The notes under the pieces are model-generated. The model saw only the letters and a program-made list of their open reading frames with translations. It searched no databases and was not told the origin of the DNA. Source: Aradus depressus (Eukaryota; Arthropoda; Insecta; Hemiptera; Aradidae). From it: 64,000 nt of DNA. The position numbers and the translations under genes are program-made. Where the stretch lies: assembly GCA_963662175.1 (NCBI GenBank), contig OY759225.1, positions 17,657,601 to 17,721,600 of the forward strand, read 5' to 3'. Position 1 is the first letter of the stretch; each line of letters opens with the position of its first letter. Of this stretch, positions 42,935 through 52,932 are shown piece by piece.

Positions 42935-43384
42935 GTACTTTTAAAGGTTACTAATAGTATTTTATCAATATTTGTTATTATTCAACAAATAAACACATTC
43001 GATACTTTGATCCATACAAGTGATCCACTTTTTTCCAAAATGTTATGCATAAACTATCGAACATGCAATAACACATTTTCGTTTTGTCTTTTGAAATAGG
43101 TTACAATAAACCAGTTGACTTTGAAAAACATTTTATTTTTATAATGATTATTACAAAGTTTATTATAAACGCAAAAAAAATTTAGGCTTACATTCTGATA
43201 ATTATTCCTCGGTTTAGCGTAATATTGGATAGTTTAGTCTTTAGAGAGACCAGTTGTGCAAATAATGTACAACTTAGAGGAATCTACAACATTCAGTACT
43301 TTACAGATATTTTAACTGTTAAGATCTACGCAACAATGCTAAGTATGGAATGTGGTAGATTGGTCAGTTTACAGTGCAATGGAA
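42935..43384 (+). repeat. Repeat family I, copy 2
   Basis: Colinear with 31850-32312. Ends at GTTTACAGTGCAAT in both, followed by unrelated sequence. Confidence 0.85.
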
Positions 43385-43403
43385 CGAATATGCCATATAC
43401 TTA

Positions 43404-43927
43404 TCATATATATAAAGCTGGAAATGTCTGTGCGTTGTACCGCTATAACTCACGAATGGCTTGATGGATTTGATTAATTTTTTTTTTAATTTGTTCGTCA
43501 TCGTCTGTGTAAGGTTATAGGCGTATTAGTAACTCAATATCTGGTCCATCCCAGCATCCACCCACGCAATCTTTGTAACTCAAAAACCACTGCAATGATT
43601 AATGAGGAATCTTTTTGAATAGATAAGTTTTATCTACCGGAAGGTTAAGGTCTATTTTTTAATCAACCCCTGGTCCATCCCAGCATCCACTCACGCAATC
43701 TTTGTAACTCGAAAACCATTGCAACGATTAATGAGAAATCTTTTTGAATAAATTAGTTTTAGCTCCAAAGCTAGCGTTACTACAGTTGAAGGACTATAAG
43801 CCTTATTCCGTATGAATAATTGAAAATTATAACATCATGAATGTACTGTCGAGGAACTGAATAGCCTTATAGGAGATATTGGGAGAAAAGTCAAAGTTCC
43901 CCGGGCAACGCCGGGTATTACTGCTAG
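43404..43927 (+). mobile_element. Non-autonomous Helitron
   Basis: Starts TCATATATATAAAG after A and ends CTAG before T, so it sits between A and T. A GC-rich hairpin (CCCGG-GCAACG-CCGGG, 43899-43915) lies 8 bases before CTAG. This is the standard Helitron 3' layout. The interior has a diverged internal duplication (about 43545-43650 and 43665-43770) and no Rep/helicase. Confidence 0.9.
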
Positions 43928-43934
43928 TATATTA

Positions 43935-44160
43935 TACAAGCAGGTTACCCGGCTTCGCCCGGAGTAACTTACCCAGGTTGGTAACTCTAAGCAGCCGTAT
44001 ATGTACCCATCGTTATTCGTTGGCATAACGTTTCCTTCTTTTACTTGTTTACCACCAAAAGAAGGTGTTATTACTTCTAATACTTTTCATAAAGTCAGAT
44101 AAATAATGCGAGCGTAAAATCAAACTATTAAGTTATAGTAGAACAACTTAACCACCAGCA
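43935..44160 (-). mobile_element. Second Helitron end, opposite orientation
   Basis: Minus strand CTCCGGGCGAAGCCGGGTAA then CCTGCTTG resembles a Helitron hairpin with a mutated CTAG. It lies tail to tail with the previous element. The 5' limit is unclear. Confidence 0.6.
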
Positions 44161-44406
44161 CAAATTAGGTAAGTCCTTAAATTGCTTTCAATTAAGTTAA
44201 TGTTGAGTTATAACAAAGCCACTTAATTAACGAAAAGTAACATTATAATATATTTATATAAAGTTGAATTGACATTCATGCCTAAATAAATTGAAAACAC
44301 AACACAATAAACAGAGACAAACACTCGTTAATAGGCTTTCCAAAATATGGAAGCACCTTCGTCGCTCTGTTGGGGCATAATATATAAGTTCTTATCTTAC
44401 TAATAT
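44161..44406. other. No gene recognised
   Basis: AT-rich. Confidence 0.4.
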
Positions 44407-44700
44407 AGGTTAGGTTAGGCTTTATGACTCATGCCCGGACTTTAACTACGAAGTCATATCGCCTACTACCAGAGCGCTCTTTCGTCACTCTGGTGGACAT
44501 GAGCCAGACTCTACTCTAGGAGTCCAAAATTTTGCCTACCCTAAATTTTTATTCACCTAGGGCAGGGGTCTTTAACGAGTACCTGACATCGTACCATCAG
44601 AAGGACGGCGTGCTTACGTTTATTTTACCTCCCAGATAAAATAAACTAAGGGCCTCGGTCGGGTTACGTACCCACAACCATGAGCTCAGAAGACAAGTAG
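44407..44700 (-). mobile_element. SINE-A, internal deletion, head lost
   Basis: Tail of three GGTTA units. About 25 bases are missing between CATCGTAC and CATCAGAAGG. Stops at the start of the B-to-A box interval. Confidence 0.92.
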
Positions 44701-45191
44701 TGGACCGATTTTCAATATTTTTTTTTTAAAAGAATTCCAAAAAAAAAATTGTTATTTTACATTTTTTAAAAGAAAATATTTGATTTTTCTGTATATAGTA
44801 TCGATAGGCGTAATCGAATCTCTCAATATTTCTCTTTTTATGGTTCCGAAGTCCCTATATTATGGTACTAATTGCACAAGAACCAACGATAATCTCCGGC
44901 TTGTCTGCATGTTGCCATGTTCCAAGCTCATTTTTCATTTCTCCACCGAACAAAAATTAGAAATGATGGAGCAATGACCAGTCCATTCTGACCGGACAAT
45001 GACCTTCAAAAAAAATAATAATTTTTTTTTTCTTTGTATTTATCTAAATTTCTATATATATATTTTTTTTTCTAGGTTTAATGTCCTGTGAACAGGAAGA
45101 ATGAACTGTACGCTAACGGTCGAACATTCAAGAACCTGTCATCTTATTGTAAGTCTCCAGCGGAGTCATCAAAAACTAGTAATTGTTATTA
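44701..45191. other. No gene recognised
   Basis: AT-rich with homopolymer runs. Confidence 0.45.
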
Positions 45192-45460
45192 TTAGTTAGT
45201 TATTATGAGTCATGCCCGGGCATCAACTTAATCTATCTACTAAAGAAGTCCTAAAGTTTGTCTACCCTGAATTTTTATTCAACTAAGGTAGAGATTTTTA
45301 ACGAGTACTTGACATCGTACAGGCTTGAGAGCATCAAATAACGTCCCATCCGGAGGACGGCGTGCTTAAGTTTATTTTACCTTCCAGTTAAAATTAACTA
45401 AGGGCCTGGGCCGGGTTTCAACCCATGATCTTGAGCTCAGTAAGCAAGCCCGCTGGTTAT
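45192..45460 (-). mobile_element. SINE-A, old subfamily
   Basis: AGTTAGTTATTATGAGTCATG tail side. About 60 bases are deleted after GGGCATCAACTT. Head lost. Confidence 0.88.
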
Positions 45461-45464
45461 TGGG

Positions 45465-45600
45465 GGTCTGAGAGTTGAGTCCCCTCTTCACTTTTGCCGA
45501 TTCAGCTGAAAAAACGTGCCTTCCATCTGGGTTTCTGGATACACATAAAAAAACTTCTTAACTATAGGATTTTGAATTTAAATATAAAATTTTGTTACTT
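45465..45600. repeat. Family B fragment
   Basis: TTTGCCGATTCAGCTGAAAA and AAATATAAAATTTTGT. The matching other part (TGGCTGTAAATCAATGGGTG) is at 45925, beyond the family D palindrome, which therefore interrupts it. Confidence 0.55.
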
Positions 45601-45629
45601 TACATTAATTACAACGAAAGTTATTAGAG

Positions 45630-45885
45630 TGATACTTAACAATTTTTGCAGAGATATTGTGTACACTTAATAAAGAGAAAACGTATGTTTTTTAAAAGAA
45701 ATATTGTCTATTTCACAAAAAATATATAGATAATGGTAGTATTTTCGCTATTGCTTTATTTAACAAATACTGTATTTGTTAAGTCGTGGAACAATACCGA
45801 AAGTACTCCCATATTATATATATTTTGCGAAATAGACAATTTGTTTTTTTTTTAAACATACGTTTTTTCTTTATTTTTTAGTTAT
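45630..45885. repeat. Repeat family D palindrome
   Basis: Inverted arms: AAACGTATGTTTTTTAAA and GAAATATTGTCTATTTC at the left against GAAATAGACAATTTG and AAACATACGTTTTTTC at the right. CCGAAAGTACTCCCATAT lies in the right arm. Confidence 0.85.
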
Positions 45886-45989
45886 TAGAGTTTTTGTGAC
45901 TCTCTTCTCTTCCATTTGGACTATTTGGCTGTAAATCAATGGGTGTCGTCCTTAAGTACTCCAGAGACCTGCAACTGACAGTTTCAATT

Positions 45990-46540
45990 AAAGGCGCGAT
46001 TGATCGAGCTTCAATCATCACATCAATTCTTGTTTTTGTGTTCCCCTCCAATTGTTCTGTTTTGACGTAGTGTTCTCGCTGATATTTTAATTTGTTGATT
46101 ATTAAAATTACATGTTTTTTTTAATTTTAAAATGGTCTCGAACACAGGACATGGGATTTCTTTCTCTTTCTCACTCGGAAGAAAGAAAAGAGAAAGAGAC
46201 GTTGGTCCAAAGAATGGTATAAACTGAGAAGTCGTTTTATCCTCGAAAAATTACATATCCTTCGAGATACTGAACCCAAAAAATTTTCTCAGATATTAAC
46301 AGCAAAACAAAGTCTCTTTCCTCGAACGAAACCACCTCATCAGAAACGACACTCATCTTCGCTGTCTGGCGAACTGACGGAATGATTGTCAATTTGCTAG
46401 TTACACCATCAATTGTTCTTATCAATGATGACCTTCAATCAAAATTTCTTTCAATCGCCGTCATTTAATTGACAATCGCGTCATTTGCCTCCTAGACGAT
46501 CAATTAGTCCCATCAATGACATCATTGACAATTGCTATTG
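45990..46540 (+). mobile_element. Possible PIF/Harbinger remnant
   Basis: One plus-strand frame around 46175-46380 reads KRKRRWSKEWYKLRSRF, then LHILRDTEPKKFSQIL. The RRWWxKxWxxRR...ED...F pattern is the usual N-terminus of Harbinger nucleases. The flanks carry GGCGCGATTGATCGAG and, inverted, CGATCAATTAG, but clear TIRs are not visible. Confidence 0.42.
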
Positions 46541-46849
46541 CACTCAAACACCCACATTTTTTTAATTTTTAGAATAAAGAGGTTGAATTGATATTATGTT
46601 GAAAACTCCTCATAAAATAATCAACCTGTTACATAACTTCTTTTATTCTTCGTATAACTGGGTAAGAAATAACACAAAAAAAAAAAAAAAACACAGGAAA
46701 AGTAGAAATATAATAAAACTTACAGTAAAAAAAAGTATATTACTGACGTCAAGGGTGCATATCATTACCTTCTTGAAGGACAACTGAGAGTTGACGTCTG
46801 GTCATTTTATGTATTTTTGGATACCCTCCCATATATAGATTATATATTA

Positions 46850-46990
46850 CTTTCTTATACGTATAGTATAAGAATGTATTGTAATCGTGCGAAACCCGAA
46901 ATCGAGATTTCAACTGATTTTCAAGGTTCCCTGAATACGTTTTGACCATTTTCGCGAGGGTGTGTATGTGTACGAGAACCAGTACTGAAA
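46850..46990 (+). repeat. Repeat family H, second copy
   Basis: GTATTGTAATCGTGCGAAA, CCTGAATACGTTTTGACCAT and TTTCGCGA as at 6128-6200. Confidence 0.72.
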
Positions 46991-47206
46991 TTCATGATTT
47001 ATTCCCTAGAAAAAACTCTTTTGCGGCACGGGTTTTTCGTACTCTAAAAATCTGGTAGCTTTTTTTTCGTAGTTTTTACATATTTGTCGACCATTTTCAC
47101 GTATGGCAATGTCGACGAATTTTTTAAGGACCACCCTAATATATATATATATATATAAGTCGAAAGTTAATTTTCATCATTCACTCTCCTCAGAGAGTAG
47201 ACAGCC

Positions 47207-47317
47207 ATGCCACCTTCTGTTCAAGCGGCGGAGAGGATTGTCAGGATAGGAATGAATGAGAGCAAAGGTCCTATGCGAGAGGATTTGAATAAGATGAAAA
47301 GTTTCTACAAAAATTAA
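47207..47317 (+). other. Short open frame, 36 codons
   Basis: MPPSVQAAERIVRIGMNESK, then GPMREDLNKMKSFYKN and stop. The surrounding 150 bp is less AT-rich. No family recognised; it may be an exon scrap. Confidence 0.15.
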
Positions 47318-47329
47318 TGGAATCGGGAT

Positions 47330-47530
47330 TGGAATAATTAATTGACAGTGGGTATATTGAGATCTCTTGTGATATAGAAAGGGCGTTGAAAATTCTTCGG
47401 AGGATTTTGGACTGAAATGCTTGGATACGTATTTATGTTGAATTGTTTAGCAGTACCCCAAAAGTTCGAGTCTGTACGTCCAGATTGGACGTATAATAGT
47501 CTAATAGTCTTGTAAATCGTAAGTTTGTTA
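47330..47530 (-). pseudogene. Jockey-like LINE scrap
   Basis: Minus strand IWTYRLELLGYC with flanking sequence matches the LKPMWTYGLELWGSA region of the LINE at 58340, followed by a QAFQSKILR-like stretch. Highly decayed. Confidence 0.6.
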
Positions 47531-48114
47531 TTAGTAGTCGTGTTGAAGTTTTGTTTTTGGTCTAAGTAGTCGTGCTTATAAGAAAGTCATGTTATCATCG
47601 GGTAAAGTATATGACACTAAATCTAGAATTTTTTTAAAAACTATTCTATTGTTCAACAATAAAAAATAACATTTATTCCAATGAGGTAGATAGATCCTGA
47701 CGTCAAAGACAGACATCATTACCATCAGATGTAGTTGATGATGGGCCACTTGCGTCACCAGACGACACTATTAGCAGCTCTCCAGGTAAATGTTGTTATC
47801 TAACGTCTTTAATTGGTGTCAGATCCTTACTCTTTATTGAACAGTTACCCATTTAACATTTAATTATGAAAATTGGAGACTCTTTTAGATATAATTCTAG
47901 GTCAGACATCTTTTCACCGCCTCACGCCTCTAAGAAAAGCAATTCGACTTAGTTATTATATTTAATTGAATGTACATTATGTCATTTTCAGAATTATCAT
48001 TAGATCAATTATTTATTTTTGGGACTAAGAACTGCTTTTTGGCACGGATAAATTGGTGAAAAAATGTTCTATTTTTGTTTTTTAAAGAACATAAAAAGAA
48101 AAAAATTACCTGCA
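47531..48114. other. No gene recognised
   Basis: AT-rich. Confidence 0.45.
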
Positions 48115-48312
48115 AATCTAATTTTGAAAAATAACGTACGCATGCCCAGTGTGGACCGGTCTTGCAAGCAATACCGACTTGAGAACTCTACAAGTAGCCC
48201 AAAACAAATGCCTTAGATTGGTTGGTAGCTACTCGAGGGACACCTCCATCCTCCAAATCCATGAAGATCTAAATGTTGAGCTCCTACTGGACTACATAAT
48301 AAATTTCAGTAA
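48115..48312 (+). pseudogene. LINE ORF2 fragment, second Jockey/I-type family
   Basis: Reads YACPVWTGLASNTDLRTLQV, then AQNKCLRLVG and LQIHEDLNVELLLDYI to a stop at about 48322. YAxPVW and QNKxLR mark the region after the RT domain. It differs from the 58-kb family. Confidence 0.78.
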
Positions 48313-48718
48313 ATACTTTTGACACAAAGTGTGACACAAATCAAAACGTTTTGGTAAAGAAAATAGGGAAAACTCAGGGAGGGAAACACAAAAATATCCG
48401 TTCACGATTTTAAATTATAATCTCTGTTTTTGAAAGGTTTATTATCTAAGTTCCAATTTTATTTTGACATAGATAACAAGGTGATTTCATAAACCTACTT
48501 TTTCATGTATAACATAATAGAAGATGGCCTCGAGATCTTCTTAGTGAAATTTAAAAATTATACTATTTTCTAGGGAGTGTCAGCGCAGGCTGACTTCTCC
48601 CATCTTGCTACATAGACAACTTATTCATGTATATGATTACCACATTTGCTTATTATATATATTGTAAATAGATTTAAAAAATATATATATATATTTATTA
48701 CAGTATCACTTACCTATT
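48313..48718. other. No gene recognised
   Basis: AT-rich. Confidence 0.45.
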
Positions 48719-49066
48719 AGGTTAGGTTAGGTTTTATGACTCATGCCCGGACTTTAACTACTAGGTCATATCGCCTACTACCAGAGGGCTCTTTCGTCAC
48801 TCTGGTGGACATGAGCCCGACTCTACTGTGAAAGTCCTAAATTTTGCCTACCCTAAATTTTTGTTCACTTAGGGTAGGGGTCTTTAACAAGTACCTGACA
48901 TCGTACAGGTTCGGGACCATCGCTTAACGTTCCATCCGAAGGACGGCGTGCTTACGTTTATTTTACCTCCCAGATAAAATAAACTAAAGGGCCCCGGTCG
49001 GGTTTTGAACCCAAGTTCTTGAGCTCAGAAGACAAGCACGCATACCACTGATCTACCGGCGCCCTC
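48719..49066 (-). mobile_element. SINE-A, complete
   Basis: ATCACTTACCTATT on both sides (48705-48718, 49067-49080). Confidence 0.97.
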
Positions 49067-49080
49067 ATCACTTACCTATT

Positions 49081-49218
49081 GAGGGCGTCGGTAGTTCAGA
49101 GGTACAGTGGTAGTCTACTGAGATCAAGATTGCGGGTTCAAAATCCGGCCGAGGCCCTTAGATTTTTTATGTGGGAGGTAAAAATAACCTGGAGCATGCC
49201 GTCATTCGGATGGGACGA
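49081..49218 (+). mobile_element. SINE-A, old, 3'-truncated, abutting
   Basis: Starts GGGCGTCGGTAGTTCAG directly after the previous copy's target duplication. Stops in the central domain. Confidence 0.9.
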
Positions 49219-49439
49219 TGTAACCATAACATAAAAATAGAAAATTAATAAAAAAAATATATATATAACTTTCTTACAAGCAAAAATTAAATTATATTAT
49301 TCTTAGTTTTCAAGCTTACAGTAAAAAATTAAAATAAATTGTTAATTTTTCTAACATCTATGTTATCAAAAAAATGCACAATTGGTTCCTGAGTCGAATT
49401 CTGGTCTATTAGTGAGATAATTATGGAGAAATGTTTGCC

Positions 49440-49660
49440 TGGGGATACACAAAGAGGCACTAAGACTGGCCAGTTCTCCTTTAACGGCTAGGCTGTATGG
49501 GTGGGATGTACAACTGATGATATTTATGGTGGGTTTGCAGCCCAAAACGTTTATATAAAAGCAGAAGATTTTAAATAAATTGTGGGAAATTTATTTAGTC
49601 TTCCGCTTTCCTCAATTTATTAATATAGAGTTTTCGGGTTGCAAGCCCATCCACAATATT
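49440..49660. repeat. Inverted repeat with hammerhead-like core
   Basis: TGGTGGGTTTGCAGCCCAAAA at 49527-49547, split here as TGGTGGG and TTTGCAGCCC, is inverted at 49627-49650. The plus core has CTGATGA (49514-49520); the minus partner keeps CCCGAAAA. Together they keep the parts that each has lost. Confidence 0.6.
49514..49551 (+). ncRNA. Hammerhead-like core, one core base changed
   Basis: CTGATGA, ten bases, GGG-TTTGCAG-CCC, then AAAACGTT where GAAACGTT is expected. ACGT would give stem III and T the cleavage base. Confidence 0.38.
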
Positions 49661-50450
49661 TATAAAATTTAACTACGAAATCGATGCAATTACAGTCTTA
49701 AATAACAGCTGATATATAAAATAACTACAAATAAAAATACTAAATTGTTATACTAATGTACTCGTTGACCCTCAGAGTGGCCTTCCATCTGAATCGCCTG
49801 AGGTCAAGGATCTTGAAAGTAATGGACTGTAATGAAATTGCGAATTTTTGATCTCTCGAAATATGTTTACATGTATATGTTATAAAATAATATGGATACA
49901 TCGATATTTATCGAAATGGCCAAAATGAGTTAAGTGTACTGTGATGATCTCCCAAGCCATCTGCGCACTGTGAAGAAGTTGGGAGCTCAGGACTCTAATA
50001 CTTTCGTAATTATAAAAATGTGGGTTTCTTGGTATCTCGTAAAATTGTGTATGTTCTCGGTTAAATCAACTTAATCTACTTCTTTGAGGAATCATTCACG
50101 AGAAAACTGCATTTAAAAATGTATTCACAACGTCAGATGTTAGCCACGTCAGAAGTGAAGAGGGTGTTTTCGGTTAAATCAACTTGCTCAACTCTAGAGA
50201 GGCATCATTCAGGAGTATTTTAAAAAGTAATTAATAATGATGCTAACATAATTTATTTATTCCCAAAACTAGATTTACACGATTAATGCAAAAGTAAAAA
50301 AGTGCTGCCCTGAAAAGTTACGAATTTAGACTTACCAATTTATTCCCTGTGACCAAAGATATAATACTTGTGTTTTCAGCTGTGATGCATTCAACAGCCT
50401 ATGTCTTATTTTTCGTATCATTAGCTTAATTATATTTGTTTTATTTTAAA
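49661..50450. other. No gene recognised
   Basis: AT-rich. Confidence 0.45.
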
Positions 50451-50870
50451 AGGAGCCATCGGGCTGTCGAGTGACTCTACTAGTATTTTAGAGGGAGCCA
50501 TCGGGCTGTCGAGTGACTCTACTAGTATTTTAGAAGGAGCCATCGGGCTGTCGAGTGACTCTACTAGTATTTTAGAAGGAGCCATCGGGCTGTCGAGTGA
50601 CTCTACTAGTATTTTAGAAGGAGCCATCGGGCTGTCGAGTGACTCTACTAGTATTTTAGAGGGAGCCATCGGGCTGTCGAGTGACTCTACTAGTATTTTA
50701 GAGGGAGCCATCGGGCTGTCGAGTGACTCTACTAGTATTTTAGAGGGAGCCATCGGGCTGTCGAGTGACTCTACTAGTATTTTAGAGGGAGCCACCGGGC
50801 TGTCGAGTGACTCTACTAGTATTTTAGAGGGAGCCATCGGGCTGTCGAGTGACTCTACTAGTATTTTAGC
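50451..50870. repeat. 42-bp minisatellite, exactly ten units, open in one frame
   Basis: Unit AGGAGCCATCGGGCTGTCGA plus 22 bases. Since 42 is a multiple of three, the minus strand is open throughout (50903-50430), giving ten copies of a 14-residue unit with ILVESLDSPMAPSK. Only one residue change (M to V) in ten units. The flanks (MSRYAGFLNKSA at the start) add little. A protein-coding role is possible but unsupported by splice or promoter signals. Confidence 0.97.
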
Positions 50871-51009
50871 GGATTTATTTAAGAAACCAGCGTATCTGCT
50901 CACCTGGTTGGTAAAACTTATTGAAAAACCATATTTTTATCTAACATGTATATACATATATGTATATATTGTGATATATCGCATATCACAGACCGATTGG
51001 TAATTATAG

Positions 51010-51420
51010 TTATGAGAGCAACCACGAGAAGCGCACTAGTAGGAAGATACATAAAGTGGAGGGGATGGAAATTCAAGGGTTCCTCGCTAAAGTGCGGTAT
51101 GAGGTAGACATTGCTCGTTCAGCTACCAGAGGAGACAGTCACTCCTGTTTGAGTGGCCGGAGGAGGTAGTCATCAGAGTTGAGCTGTTGAAGGAGAAGAC
51201 ATTCCTGGCTGAGCTGTAGGAGGAAGGAGACTCCTGTTTGAGCTGACGTAGGAGACCGAAGACTCTCATTTTTGCTGCTGGAGGGAGATCATCCCTGCTG
51301 CCTACTTCAAAGGGACTGGAAGTTCCTCAATCTTCGTGAATTCTGGAGGAGAGACCACAGGCTTGAGTGTGGTTAGAATAAAGAAGACTTTCAAGGTAAC
51401 GGAATCCTTTATTTTACATT
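51010..51420 (+). other. GC-richer block ending in AATAAA; LTR or exon candidate
   Basis: Contrasts with AT-rich flanks. Loosely repeated GAGCTG..GGAGGA phrases, then AGAATAAAGAAGACTTTCAA. The polyadenylation-like signal could mark an LTR or a 3' exon. No frame is open across it. Confidence 0.3.
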
Positions 51421-51892
51421 TTTCTCCGACATCGAGACGAATGGCTGGCTGATCATCAATAGACACCTTCATGTTGCGGAAGTTACCAGAACATTTAAGT
51501 CTATATAAATTATTTCATGTTTTATAGATATTTTATTCCAGATGTGCGATTATGGAGGGACGCCTCACTAATATATGTCAATAATTGTGTTAATAAATGT
51601 ATGTTGTCTTATAAATTGTTCTCTAAATTCTCTATAGCCTAGTTCACCTTCTGAGTACGCATGTTAACCCCAAAATTAAAATCATTTTCATAGTAATTAA
51701 TAAAAGTTTAAAGACCCCAAACAAGGTCACTTCAATTTATATATATATATATATATCTATATATCTTATTCCAATTTTGTTGGGGATGCGTAATTTATGC
51801 ATATTACTATAAAAAATTTATTATTTTATTGAATACATTTGAGAATGTCTAATCCAAGCATGTTTATTAAATAGGACGCCGAACAAGAAACG
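51421..51892. other. No gene recognised
   Basis: Contains a (TA)n run at 51739-51755. Confidence 0.45.
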
Positions 51893-51988
51893 AAAAATGT
51901 AAATTGTGTCCCTTTATTCGACTAAAGTCGAATAATATATAATACATAGTACTTTTATCGAATAAAGGGACACAATTTACATTTTTAT
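51893..51988. repeat. Perfect inverted repeat (about 28-bp arms)
   Basis: AATGTAAATTGTGTCCCTTT and its inverse AAAGGGACACAATTTACATT, with a short second hairpin (TTCGACTAAAGTCGAA) at the tip side. Confidence 0.93.
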
Positions 51989-52095
51989 ATAACGTCCTTC
52001 GCGTATTCTATATAATATATATGTGACCTTCGCGCTATAACTTCCGAACACTATATAACGATGTTATTTTTAATTTATTGTAACATTTTTAGAAA

Positions 52096-52126
52096 CTGAT
52101 GATGAGTTCTGCCCGAAACGTCTATT
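52096..52126 (+). ncRNA. Hammerhead-like core with GUC cleavage triplet
   Basis: CTGATGA (52096-52102), TGAG-TTCT-GCCC (stem II with a mismatch), GAAAC (52115-52119), GTC. ACGT allows a minimal stem III. Stem I can pair TAGAAA before the core with TATTTG after it, with one mismatch. All conserved core positions are present. Confidence 0.5.
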
Positions 52127-52932
52127 TGCTAATACCAAAAAAAAAAAAATGAGAGAATAATAAATCTGTGAAAAACAAATATTATTTAAAATATATGATA
52201 ATTAGGTTCTAAAAATATTTTCTCGAATGCAATAATTGCTGAGTAACTGCATTTAACTGTCCAATTAATCTTTGACCTCGAAATATGTATGATTAATTTA
52301 CTTTAAAATAATATACAAATAATAATAATAATACACATGGCGCTTAGTATATTCTTCATTTTTTATGCATTTATGTGTTCAGTTTCTGGCGACCTTAGGT
52401 TTTTTTTTAAGCTGAACGTTTTTTTGAGGGGACTTTAAATGGAAGTCTCGAATTTTGACATGATTACAATAGACTGAATGTACAAGAAAGTAATATAAAA
52501 ATATTTCTATGAATACGATGCTTTATGTAGTTTGTTTGGTTGCATAATGAGTTCTTAAACTTTAATAATAAATATACAACAACTACATTATTCTTTCAAT
52601 TTATTCCTGAGATTATTATATTTTAATTGTTTCCTTTTCTTTTTGACTCTGTATGTATTTATTCTTAGAGGACCTCGTTCCCAGAATAAAATTTATTTTC
52701 AATTTACTTTCATTTCATGTTAAAACTGTGACAGGACTTTGGCCCTAAACTATTGACTCTACGAATATATTTTTTGGTAATACAGTTGACTCGCGATAGT
52801 CCGACACTACGGGACCGCGGGGTTGTCGGATTACCAAAAATGTCGGATTACCAAAGGTTGGCTCTATTTAATTGAATTTGCAGTGTATAAGTTTGGAAAA
52901 TTGATAAAAAAATCTGTGATGGTCTGCTGTTT

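Noticed and set aside
46749..46949. 66-codon minus-strand frame
   Set aside because: Overlaps the dispersed family H repeat and has no protein resemblance.
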